From a virus, in the IMG/VR virus record IMGVR_UViG_3300038309_000228, positions 1 through 44,108 of that record: DNA of 44,108 nucleotides; one strand, 5' to 3'. A program made the translations under genes and the position numbers. A model generated the notes under the pieces. That model saw only the letters and a list, made by a program, of their open reading frames with translations. It was not told the DNA's origin and made no database searches. The first letter of the stretch is position 1. The number at the start of each line of letters is the position of its first letter. Shown in pieces: positions 1-6,363 of this stretch.

Positions 1-77
1 TCCGCGAGCATTCGGGGCTCGAGGCCCCAGGGCCCCTCGTGGAGGGCGGGCCCGCCTTTGCTCCTGGTGGAGCGAAG
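1..77 (-). repeat. GC-rich multi-hairpin element, copy 1 (cut by window start)
   Basis: First of four near-identical copies (others 3571-3651, 8905-8985, 42183-42241). Read on the minus strand it holds successive stems: CTTCGCTCC/GGAGCAAAG, GCCCTC/GAGGGGC, GGGGC/GCCCC, and a terminal GAAT..ATTC dyad. It has the 'gcattc' variant also found in copy 2. Its left part is missing, so the leader and array that follow it are presumably those at the right end of the window. It lies 6 nt beyond the stop of the small gene at 83-268. It may be an IS200/IS605-type right end or a solo omega-RNA-like element; the sequence does not decide this. Confidence 0.85.
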
Positions 78-82
78 CTCAT

Positions 83-268
83 CTAATCCCCGGTTTTATC
101 CAGGACGAGTCCATGATTCGACAACATGGAGTTGATCCATTTAGCGTATTTTTCGATCATCTCCTTGTCTCCCCTCAAAATATCAGCAAACATGAACAAG
201 TGCTTCTCAATTACATTATCCATATAGGCCTCCATTGGCAATGGCATCACATTTACATCTATATTCAA
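83..268 (-). CDS. small phage protein of unknown function after gpW
   Basis: A 61-residue acidic, helix-rich ORF that I do not recognise. It starts with TTG overlapping the TGA stop of the gpW-like gene (TTGA), which suggests translational coupling; an ATG seven codons in is an alternative start. It has no signal peptide, membrane segment or cysteine motif. It is the last gene of the packaging operon before the hairpin element at the window edge, in the position between lambda W and B. Its reality rests on tight spacing with gpW and on filling the gap; the function is open. Confidence 0.6.
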   Translation of the reverse strand: MNIDVNVMPLPMEAYMDNVIEKHLFMFADILRGDKEMIEKYAKWINSMLSNHGLVLDKTGD

Positions 269-510
269 TCAGGCTCGAAATACCTAATCGCACTCCTACC
301 AATCCTGTTTTTCGGTTGATTGTTTTCATGGGCCGCATCAGGCATATTTGCAAGGGTAGACTCAAGCTCCATGAGGTCTTTAAGATCGGCCCTGGTTACC
401 GACCTATCGCCATGCGTTGTGCTCTTGCCATACATCAGGATATCGTTGATGGCCTTTCTGACAAACTTCAGGCGCGACCTGGTGTCGGTATCTCCAAAAT
501 CAAACGGCAT
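265..510 (-). CDS. gpW-like head-to-tail joining protein
   Basis: An 81-residue protein resembling lambda gpW, the small protein that binds the portal after packaging and prepares the head for tail attachment. The alpha-helical core with the pattern 'KAINDILMYGKSTTHGDRS...DLKDLMELESTL' matches the gpW layout: helix, basic hairpin with a glycine, helix. The C-terminal 25 residues are an extra basic tail. I chose ATG at 510 because GGAGAGG lies 6 nt upstream; a TTG at 525 is also open. The order Nu1, A, one unknown gene, W is lambda-like and supports the call. Confidence 0.75.
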   Translation of the reverse strand: MPFDFGDTDTRSRLKFVRKAINDILMYGKSTTHGDRSVTRADLKDLMELESTLANMPDAAHENNQPKNRIGRSAIRYFEPD

Positions 511-1021
511 TTTTATCCTCTCCAATACCGAGTAATTCCTTTATCCTAGGCTTCAACCCGTTGATAATGTCTATGTCGTACATCGTCAACCTTCCAGACC
601 TGGAAAACGGTATTTTAGGTTCTGGAAGCAACCTATCCTTTCTTATGTAATGTATAGGAACGCCTAGCATCCTAGCGGCCTCGCAACCACTGACCTTATT
701 TACCTTTTTGAGCTCCGCTTTACGCTCTGCATCGGCAACCATTTTGGCCTCCGCCTCGGACTCATCATCAAAAGATTTCTTGATGCACCTGCCCTGGCTT
801 ACCATTTTTAGGCGGTAATCCTCAGTGCAGTCCCTGCAGTAAAAGAAGTTAACGAACCTCTCGTTAGACATCCTGCTCAGGTTTGAATAATGCAGATACG
901 AATTATCATCTTCAAAGCAAGGCGGCCTATACAGGCCATTCTCCTCAAGCTTTTTCGACACTGTGCTTAGGCCATTTTTACCAGATTCAAATCCTTCAGA
1001 AAGGACGCTTCCGTAGCTCAT
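500..1021 (-). CDS. unknown protein with HTH-like C-terminus, between terminase and gpW
   Basis: A 173-residue protein, not recognised as a named family. The N-terminal half holds cysteines (CRDC near residue 57, another C about 15 residues later) that could bind a metal. A charged Lys/Glu/Ala-rich helix follows. The C-terminal 60 residues look like a MerR/excisionase-type helix-turn-helix ('GCEAARMLGVPIHYIRKDRLLP' region, then 'TMYDIDIINGL'). The ATG overlaps the terminase stop (ATGA), so it is coupled to terL. Small DNA-binding proteins occur next to terminases, so a packaging accessory role is possible, but this is inference. Confidence 0.7.
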   Translation of the reverse strand: MSYGSVLSEGFESGKNGLSTVSKKLEENGLYRPPCFEDDNSYLHYSNLSRMSNERFVNFFYCRDCTEDYRLKMVSQGRCIKKSFDDESEAEAKMVADAERKAELKKVNKVSGCEAARMLGVPIHYIRKDRLLPEPKIPFSRSGRLTMYDIDIINGLKPRIKELLGIGEDKNAV

Positions 1022-2844
1022 TGGATACCTGTACTCCTTGGTCTTCTGACTATTTTCCCCTTTTTCTCTTCCGGATTGGCCATCCTGCGAAACGCCTCCT
1101 CAGGTCGTCCTGCAAAAGATAGATGCAGACCAGCGAGGGAATACACGGTGCAATCAAGCGCTTCATTACGATCCCGCCTTTTTTTCCACCTATAAGATGC
1201 CTGGCCACCTTTCCGATCCAGTACCAGCGCTTCAGCCGAGATTTGAGCGGCGAATTCGGCATCAGCCCATTCTGCAGCCGGGATATGGACGTAATGAGGT
1301 CCAGGGGAGTCTTTCTGGAAGGCATGCATGATCCTGAGCTTTGCTTCATCGACTCCGACGGAGCAGATCCTGATCTGGTGCCCGGATTTCGTCCTGATGA
1401 GCTTTGGGCTTGATGCGATGGGTTTTCCGTTTCCAGGGACGCCCTTGACCGCGAACAACCTTGCCCCTCCTGATCTTCTCGAGATGATGAAATTGTAGAC
1501 TGACTGGGTGGCATATCCCGAGTCGATGCATGCCGTTGTGATTGGGACTTTTGCCCCCTTCGAGTCTTTGTATCTCTTCGCCAAAACCTCATTTAGATCT
1601 TCCCATACTTCACCATGCTCAGGAGTGCCCCTCAAATTGTGGTAATCCATATACCACATCTCTTCACCTAGTCCCCATCCTATAACATAGACCTCTAACC
1701 TGTCAACTTGCAGGTCAATTCCGGCCGTAATGCAAAGCACGCCGTCCGGACATTCATGGTCGTAGAACTCACGGCGTGCAAGGATTATATTTTCCTCGAT
1801 CTTGTCGCCCTGTTCTTCATAGGGCAGACCGAGAGAGGTATTTATCCATACCTGTAGGGCCTGGGTATTATCCTTTGCCCTCAGGTAGTCCTCTACTATA
1901 TCTATCCACCTGCGCCATGGGCTATACAACTCGTTGATGTGGAAACCTGCAATGCCACTGAATGACGACCTCGGCACCCATTCTCCAGCAGCAAGCATGC
2001 CCCTCTTGTTGGTCTGCTCTATCCTGCCACCGCACTCCTCGCACTCATACCACACGTGACGATCGATAATTTTCCCGGAATCCTCATCGAGAACCCATTT
2101 GACGTTGTCCCAAATGAGAGGCTGAAGCGTTTTGCAGTGCGGGCAGGGCACGTAGAAATGGCGCTTGTCAGACTGCTCAAATGCTCTTTCAATGCGTGAA
2201 ACGCCACGCACTGTAGGCGTGGAGAACATACCGATCCTGCGGTTGTGGAAAGTCGCCGTCCTTTTCAGGCCAAGGCTTATCGGATCACCTTCGGTTCCTG
2301 CTGAAGCCGGAAATCTGTCCACTTCGTCGGCGAGCAGAATCCTTATGGGGCGAGATGCGAGGTCCGCTGCGCTGTTAGCGCCAACCAAAGTGATATGGCC
2401 ACCGAGGAACTGCTTATGCAGCAGCGTATTGCCGCTGTCCCTTGATCTCGGGTCAGCAAACTTTGAAGTGAGGCAGGGGGTATCACGAATCATTGGCGCG
2501 ATGCGGTCCTTTGAGAACGCCTCGGCCATACCAAGGGTGGGCTGGATGAGCATGATCGGCGATGGGTCAAGGTCTACGAAGTAGCCTATGATATTTTCGA
2601 TGATCGATGACTTTCCGATCTGAGCAGACGACATGACGACAACCTGCTCGTTGTTGTCGTCACAGAAGGCGTCCATGATCCCCTTTTGATAAGGGGCTCT
2701 GGCGGTGCGCCATTGTCCAGGCTCAGAGCTGCTTTCCTTCGACAGTTTCCGGCGATTATCCGCCCAATCGCTGATATTCCAATTAGGCGGCGGACTCGCC
2801 TGCGCCAGGGCCCTCGAGACCGCTGACAATAGTCTCTGGGTCAT
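1018..2844 (-). CDS. terL: terminase large subunit, lambda gpA family
   Basis: About 608 residues, typical for gpA-type terminases. This is the ATP-driven packaging motor and nuclease that cuts concatemers and fills the capsid. Visible marks are the N-terminal 'NWNISDWADNRRKLS...GQWRTARAPYQ' typical of GpA proteins, the degenerate Walker A 'SSAQIGKSS', the Walker B region 'IRILLADEVDRFP', the zinc-like cluster 'CPHCKTLQPLIW...CEECGGR', and the C-terminal nuclease part with 'GIDLQVDRLEVYVIGWG' and a late 'DRNEALDC'. ATG at 2844 is preferred; an earlier TTG at 2862 would extend it. It overlaps the small subunit gene by 62 nt. The zinc cluster and family placement make the assignment firm. Confidence 0.95.
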   Translation of the reverse strand: MTQRLLSAVSRALAQASPPPNWNISDWADNRRKLSKESSSEPGQWRTARAPYQKGIMDAFCDDNNEQVVVMSSAQIGKSSIIENIIGYFVDLDPSPIMLIQPTLGMAEAFSKDRIAPMIRDTPCLTSKFADPRSRDSGNTLLHKQFLGGHITLVGANSAADLASRPIRILLADEVDRFPASAGTEGDPISLGLKRTATFHNRRIGMFSTPTVRGVSRIERAFEQSDKRHFYVPCPHCKTLQPLIWDNVKWVLDEDSGKIIDRHVWYECEECGGRIEQTNKRGMLAAGEWVPRSSFSGIAGFHINELYSPWRRWIDIVEDYLRAKDNTQALQVWINTSLGLPYEEQGDKIEENIILARREFYDHECPDGVLCITAGIDLQVDRLEVYVIGWGLGEEMWYMDYHNLRGTPEHGEVWEDLNEVLAKRYKDSKGAKVPITTACIDSGYATQSVYNFIISRRSGGARLFAVKGVPGNGKPIASSPKLIRTKSGHQIRICSVGVDEAKLRIMHAFQKDSPGPHYVHIPAAEWADAEFAAQISAEALVLDRKGGQASYRWKKRRDRNEALDCTVYSLAGLHLSFAGRPEEAFRRMANPEEKKGKIVRRPRSTGIQ

Positions 2845-3256
2845 GTTTTTCCAGCTCCTCAAGAGCCTCGTTGATCAGAATCTGGAGCTCCTTCTTCAGG
2901 GGCTTAGAGTCGAAATAGCTCGCTGCCCGGTCGGGGATGGCCAGCATCCTCCGCTTGAAGGCTGCAACAAGGTTTGCCCATGCCATTTCCACTCTTGAGG
3001 CATCAAGGAGATCGCCTCTCTTCTCGAGCACCCGGATTTCCTCGTAGTCGGCCTGATTCTTGGTAAGACGAGCCTTCTCCCGTTGGAAATCGATGGAATC
3101 ATCACCAGCATATCTCCACCGAGCCCACTCCTCGATGTCGATCATGGCCGCATCTCTGGGCCCATCGAACTTGAGGCCATCGGAGAGCCATTTGTTGATT
3201 GCCCTGGTAGTTACGCCAAGGACTTCAGATAACTCTTTGACTGTATATTTTCTCAA
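2783..3256 (-). CDS. terS: terminase small subunit, Nu1-like
   Basis: A 157-residue protein that recognises the packaging site and loads the large subunit. The N-terminal winged-helix segment 'YTVKELSEVLGVTTRAINKWLSDGL' is the Nu1 DNA-binding motif. It is followed by a long coiled-coil region (residues 55-140) with 'REKARLTKNQADYEEIRVLEKRGDLLDAS', the conserved Nu1 oligomerisation part. The only start is TTG at 3256, with no obvious Shine-Dalgarno. Upstream lies, within 34 nt, the last repeat of CRISPR array 1, so the native 5' region appears replaced. The next gene downstream is terL. Confidence 0.92.
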   Translation of the reverse strand: MRKYTVKELSEVLGVTTRAINKWLSDGLKFDGPRDAAMIDIEEWARWRYAGDDSIDFQREKARLTKNQADYEEIRVLEKRGDLLDASRVEMAWANLVAAFKRRMLAIPDRAASYFDSKPLKKELQILINEALEELEKHDPETIVSGLEGPGAGESAA

Positions 3257-3263
3257 AAATACA

Positions 3264-3273
3264 CCAAAAATAC
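3264..3273 (-). promoter_or_regulatory. shared trailer motif GTATTTT(T)GG beyond array 1
   Basis: Minus strand GTATTTTTGG lies 16 nt past the leader-distal repeat. The same motif (GTATTTTGG) follows array 2 at 41810-41818 and array 3 at 43632-43640. This suggests a common distal boundary of the module. Function unknown. Confidence 0.4.
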
Positions 3274-3289
3274 ATCATAATCCATCCCC

Positions 3290-3439
3290 CTCCATCCCCC
3301 GCACGCGTGGGACGGACGAATCGTCAGCGTTGAACCGGTCGACAAGCGCCCTCCATCCCCCGTACGCGTGGGACGGACTTGCACACGCAGGCCATCGGGC
3401 AGTGGTCTACCCTCCATCCCCCGCACGCGTGGGACGGAC
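3290..3439 (-). CRISPR. CRISPR array 1: three repeats, two spacers, type I-E-like
   Basis: 28-nt repeats start at 3290, 3351 and 3412 with a 61-nt period; spacers are 3318-3350 and 3379-3411 (33 nt each). The transcribed strand, judged from the leader, is minus: repeat GTCCGTCCCACGCGTRCGGG followed by GGATGGAG. Repeat length, spacer length and the CCC..GGG stem fit subtype I-E. The first spacer shares 17 of 19 nt with a spacer of array 3. No cas gene is present in the window, so processing would depend on the host. The array sits directly upstream of the terminase small subunit gene. Confidence 0.93.
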
Positions 3440-3546
3440 TCTTGGCGGTTTTCTCAATGATTGCAACGAGTTACATAACACTGAAAATCCTACCAAAAGT
3501 TGGCCCAATTATGTCCGTCTCACTTGCACGAGATTCTCGTTTCTAA
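3440..3546 (-). promoter_or_regulatory. CRISPR leader 1
   Basis: About 107 nt that are nearly identical to leader 2 (42053-42159), while the first 63 nt equal leader 3 (44046-44108). It is AT-rich next to the first repeat, as leaders of active I-E arrays are. It carries the conserved dyad ACGAGA-T-TCTCGT at 3528-3540. Differences from leader 2 cluster in two short patches, next to the repeat and next to the dyad. Presence of the leader suggests that the array can be transcribed and perhaps acquire spacers. Confidence 0.8.
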
Positions 3547-3572
3547 CCAAGGCCATGAGATCATGGACCTGG
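3547..3572 (-). other. variable-sequence hairpin between leader 1 and hairpin element
   Basis: The segment folds as CCA/TGG outside, GG/CC, then CCATGA/TCATGG inside, with single-base bulges. The equivalent positions in the array 2 module (42160-42184) and methyltransferase copy (8884-8903) have a different sequence but the same stem architecture. This indicates a structure kept by compensatory changes. Confidence 0.6.
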
Positions 3573-3651
3573 AATCCGCGAGCATTCGGGGCTCGAGGCC
3601 CCAGGGCCCCTCGTGGAGGGCGGGCCCGCCTTTGCTCCTGGTGGAGCGAAG
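3571..3651 (-). repeat. GC-rich multi-hairpin element, copy 2
   Basis: Full-length copy. On the minus strand: CTTCGCTCC-ACC-AGGAGCAAAG stem, then the GCCCTC/GAGGGGC stem, GGGGC-CTCGA-GCCCC stem, and terminal GAATGCTCGCGGATTC dyad. It lies 12 nt past the stop of the holin gene and immediately upstream of leader 1. It might double as the terminator of the lysis operon. It shares the flanking TCGA with copy 3. Confidence 0.88.
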
Positions 3652-3663
3652 TCGAAATATCCA

Positions 3664-4275
3664 TCACTTTCTTTTAAAAATATTCAGCCCACGCTTGTGG
3701 CCCTTTGGAATGTTGTCTGAAATGACCTCAATGGGCGATCTATCCCCAGACTTCCCCCTATTCCAAGAGTTCCAAGAGGCAATACCCAGGACACTTCCTG
3801 GGACTGCAAATAGGGCCGAATACGAGAATATGATATCACTGACCATATTGAGAGACTCATGGCTCTTGGTGTATATGGCCTCGAATCCAAGATATGAGCA
3901 AAAGATAGTGACTACTAGAAATGAAAGTCCAGTTGTGAATCCGATGAATGGCCTCCATGAGTACTGCACCCAGTGCTCTGCTTTCATCTCCGACCGAATT
4001 GTCTCGTTGACCTGGTTTATCGAATTATCATGCGATGCCGCATCAAGGGATGCAACATGGGCCGCATATTGAGCCTCAAGTTCGGCCAGCTTCATCTCAG
4101 CCTGCTGGTCTGCGTTCATTGCATAGACCAACTTCTCTGGGTCGGCTGATTCTAATCCGAAAGATCTCCCGACCGCTGATCCGACAATGGCTCCAAAAGG
4201 CCCGCCGAGGGCGGCCCCGAGGTGGGGGGCGATGCCTGCTACGGCCCTACCTACATCACCCCATTTCATCGCCAT
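3664..4275 (-). CDS. holin of the 3TM/GTA type
   Basis: A 203-residue membrane protein. It has a glycine/alanine-rich amphipathic N-terminus ('AGIAPHLGAALGGPFGAIVGSAVG'), a charged helix, then the conserved 'HWVQYSWRPFIGFTTGLSFLVVTIF' segment and two further membrane segments. This layout is that of the three-TM holin family known from phages and gene-transfer agents (GTA_holin_3TM). It would permeabilise the inner membrane to release the muramidase encoded upstream at 4452-4982. It ends in a basic tail (HKRGLNIFKRK). It overlaps the preceding small gene by 20 nt. Confident on family, less on timing role. Confidence 0.85.
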   Translation of the reverse strand: MAMKWGDVGRAVAGIAPHLGAALGGPFGAIVGSAVGRSFGLESADPEKLVYAMNADQQAEMKLAELEAQYAAHVASLDAASHDNSINQVNETIRSEMKAEHWVQYSWRPFIGFTTGLSFLVVTIFCSYLGFEAIYTKSHESLNMVSDIIFSYSALFAVPGSVLGIASWNSWNRGKSGDRSPIEVISDNIPKGHKRGLNIFKRK

Positions 4276-4462
4276 AAAGCTCTTTGTCTATAACCATCTT
4301 GCGCTGCTCGATATCAAACCGAGCAATCCTATATTTGCCGTAGCACTGGCACCTGGTCATCTCAACAATAATCTTCCTCAGATTCCAGTTGGATACATTC
4401 AGGGATCCTTGATTGCCGCATTTCTCGCAGATCATGTCGACCTTATAGTGACTAGAACTCAT
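4256..4462 (-). CDS. small cysteine-cluster protein in lysis operon
   Basis: A 68-residue protein with 'CEKCGNQGSLNV' (CxxC) and a later 'CQCYGKYRIAR' (CxC), the spacing of a small zinc ribbon. I do not recognise a named family. ATG at 4462 overlaps the end of the muramidase gene, and its own 3' end overlaps the holin start, so it is translationally embedded in the lysis operon. A regulatory or metal-binding role is only a guess. Confidence 0.65.
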   Translation of the reverse strand: MSSSHYKVDMICEKCGNQGSLNVSNWNLRKIIVEMTRCQCYGKYRIARFDIEQRKMVIDKELYGDEMG

Positions 4463-4982
4463 CGTCGTAAGCCCTGTTAAGCCAACCCCTGAGAAATCTC
4501 TTCAGCTTCTGGTTCCTCTCGGCAAGCACCCTGTAGTACCCGGCCTGCTCACTCCGCAATGAAATGACCATGATGTCGTCATTGATTATATTTACCATAT
4601 CTATGATTTCATCGAAACCTGAATATGATTTCATGTCAAGGGTGCACGACAATAAGGCCCTGGAGCATATTTCCATGGCTCCACCATGGCCCGTGTTAAC
4701 GATAATATCCATGATCCTGTTTGCAACGCGCTGGTCTTCGCATTCATCAAGATAGGCTTTATCCCAATATTGCTTCTTGTATATACTCTTTGCCTGATCA
4801 TACGTCATTGCCCTGACGTCTTTGATATCAGTTTTCCCATCCCCGTCAATATCTAAGTTCAAACTTTCGATTGTTGCCAGAGAGATTCCATATTTAGTTG
4901 GCCCTCCAGGATCATTCTCATCCCAGGAGAAACCGCCCTCATGTCTTGAAATCATTCCAAGGCAATCAGCGAATACCGCCAC
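4452..4982 (-). CDS. endolysin, glycoside hydrolase family 108 muramidase
   Basis: A 176-residue lytic enzyme that cleaves peptidoglycan. The N-terminus 'CLGMISRHEGGFSWDENDPGGPTKYGIS' carries the EGG(F/Y) signature with the catalytic Glu and the DPGGPTKYGI motif of GH108. 'YKKQYWDKAYLDECEDQRVANRIMDIIVNTG' follows as in family members. A short 'LDIDGDGKTDIKDV' insert resembles a calcium-binding dockerin/EF-hand loop, which is unusual for this family and could tie activity to Ca. No signal peptide, so export would be through the holin. GTG start at 4982 with GGAAGAAG upstream. Confidence 0.9.
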   Translation of the reverse strand: MAVFADCLGMISRHEGGFSWDENDPGGPTKYGISLATIESLNLDIDGDGKTDIKDVRAMTYDQAKSIYKKQYWDKAYLDECEDQRVANRIMDIIVNTGHGGAMEICSRALLSCTLDMKSYSGFDEIIDMVNIINDDIMVISLRSEQAGYYRVLAERNQKLKRFLRGWLNRAYDDEF

Positions 4983-5307
4983 GCTTCTTCCCTTCCGTAT
5001 AACTGATGCTTTTTTCTATGTAGTCAAATGCTTTCTCTAGTCCGGAAATACGGGAGAATACCTCCTTCCTGTCATCTCTGGACTTTTTAACTTCATCAAC
5101 AATGATGAGCAGAGACGAGTTGATTGAGGCTAGCTCAACCTTCACCTCGGCCCTGCTCTTGTCTAATTCGTTGATTTGCTGCATTACGGTCTGGTTAACC
5201 TGGTATTGCGTATACCCCTGCCAACTGATGATCAACATAAGAAGCAGTGAAAGCATACGCTCCGGAACATCAAGAAGGGTTTTTACCGTCTCCAAAGGAT
5301 TCATCAT
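4966..5307 (-). CDS. single-TM coiled-coil protein upstream of endolysin
   Basis: A 113-residue protein with one hydrophobic segment (about residues 18-33, 'MLSLLLMLIISWQGY') and then a long charged coiled coil (residues 37-100). The topology, one TM plus a helical extramembrane domain, and the location just before the endolysin fit a lysis accessory such as an i-spanin-like or class III-type holin partner. No lipoprotein partner is seen. It overlaps the endolysin start by 17 nt. Function is inferred from position only. Confidence 0.6.
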   Translation of the reverse strand: MMNPLETVKTLLDVPERMLSLLLMLIISWQGYTQYQVNQTVMQQINELDKSRAEVKVELASINSSLLIIVDEVKKSRDDRKEVFSRISGLEKAFDYIEKSISYTEGKKRGGIR

Positions 5308-5368
5308 GTCATTGCCCCCTTCTTGATGTTATGGGGCGCTGGAACCCAGCGCCCCATAAGATGGATAG

Positions 5369-5851
5369 TCAATGCCTGTCCATGGATCCGATGATCTTAT
5401 CGACCACCCCCATGATCCTGTCGAGTACACTGGTACCTAGTTTGACCGGCCTCTCTACCAGGAGGTTAGCTCCAGTAACTGTCTCGATGAGATCGGTAAT
5501 TCTATCGAGACCGTTGAACACGTTATCAACCTCAGTGGCCAGATTGGCGATCATCTGCATTCCCTTTTCTGTAACAGTGTCAAGGGCGTCTACAGCAGTA
5601 TTGCCTACTGGTCCGAAGGCCAGCACTCCCAGGGCCTCGATTACCTGGATTCTGATGTGCTCGGCTACAGTGTAGAGCTGATCGAAAAGAGCGTCTGCGA
5701 TTGTGTCATGAATCTTGGATTGGCCGCCACGAGGCGCCGCCCTGTTCCTGCGATCATGAATACGATATTGGATTTCATCTAGAGCACCGGCCATCTTGCC
5801 GATCCGTTCACGAAATTGCGGCAAAGCATGCAAAGGATTAAAGTCAGGCAT
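5369..5851 (-). CDS. amphipathic helical protein of unknown function
   Basis: A 160-residue protein not matching a family I know. It is nearly all amphipathic helix, with heptad-like stretches such as 'VTEKGMQMIANLATEVDNVFNGLDRITDLIETV' and 'LDRIMGVVDKIIGSMDRH'. In style it resembles the proteins at 19394-20520, which also end in 'D(K/R)I..(V/I)DK' helices, although it sits far from them. AGGAGG lies 6 nt before ATG 5851. It may be a paralogue or partner of the 19394-20944 group; a virion or membrane role is possible but unproven. Confidence 0.6.
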   Translation of the reverse strand: MPDFNPLHALPQFRERIGKMAGALDEIQYRIHDRRNRAAPRGGQSKIHDTIADALFDQLYTVAEHIRIQVIEALGVLAFGPVGNTAVDALDTVTEKGMQMIANLATEVDNVFNGLDRITDLIETVTGANLLVERPVKLGTSVLDRIMGVVDKIIGSMDRH

Positions 5852-5920
5852 ATTTCCTCCTGAGATAGATTAATGAGAAATAGCATTATACTACACAATA
5901 GATTCAAATGGCAGTCACGA

Positions 5921-6286
5921 TTAGATGGAAGAGTTTCTTTCTATGAACTTATCTAGATCGTGCTTGTTGTACCTAATAAGCTTCCCGAGCTTGATATATG
6001 GGATGATTCTCTTAGTTCTCCTATCATGAGAAAGGTAAGATTTGCTCACTCGCAGATAATTTGAGGCTTCGTCCGGGCTCATTAGTTCCTTGTTGTCAAC
6101 TTTATTGACAGATTGGCGCTTAGGTTTCCAGATTCCCTTAGCCCTGAGATCATCCAGCAACTTCCTGGCACTGGCCTCAAGGCGGAGGGATTCCTCCAGG
6201 TGCCTTTGAGCCCTGGCCGACAACTCATCGATGTAATCGACATCTTGATCTTGGATTTCATGTCCATGATTGGCTTTATTTGGCAT
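5921..6286 (-). CDS. excisionase-like helix-turn-helix protein
   Basis: A 121-residue protein with an acidic and basic helical N-terminus and a C-terminal HTH_17/excisionase-type winged helix: 'LMSPDEASNYLRVSKSYLSHDRRTKRIIPYIKLGKLIRYNKHDLDKFI' (residues 68-116). Such domains bend DNA at att sites or act as MerR/AlpA-like regulators. It is directly downstream of the integrase on the same strand, which supports a Xis role. ATG has GGAGG 5 nt upstream. A candidate -10 (TATAAT) lies at 6327-6332. Confidence 0.75.
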   Translation of the reverse strand: MPNKANHGHEIQDQDVDYIDELSARAQRHLEESLRLEASARKLLDDLRAKGIWKPKRQSVNKVDNKELMSPDEASNYLRVSKSYLSHDRRTKRIIPYIKLGKLIRYNKHDLDKFIERNSSI

Positions 6287-6326
6287 ATTACCTCCTATTA
6301 ACCCTAAAACAGACTAACAGAAAATC

Positions 6327-6332
6327 ATTATA
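6327..6332 (-). promoter_or_regulatory. candidate -10 box (TATAAT) for the excisionase-like gene
   Basis: A perfect TATAAT on the minus strand about 40 nt upstream of the 5921-6286 start. A TTGGCA is 19 nt further upstream, which is longer than ideal. An overlapping TTGACA 2 nt upstream could be an alternative -35. Confidence 0.35.
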
Positions 6333-6363
6333 TGTCAAGTAGCTTTACTGATGCCAAATGCAA

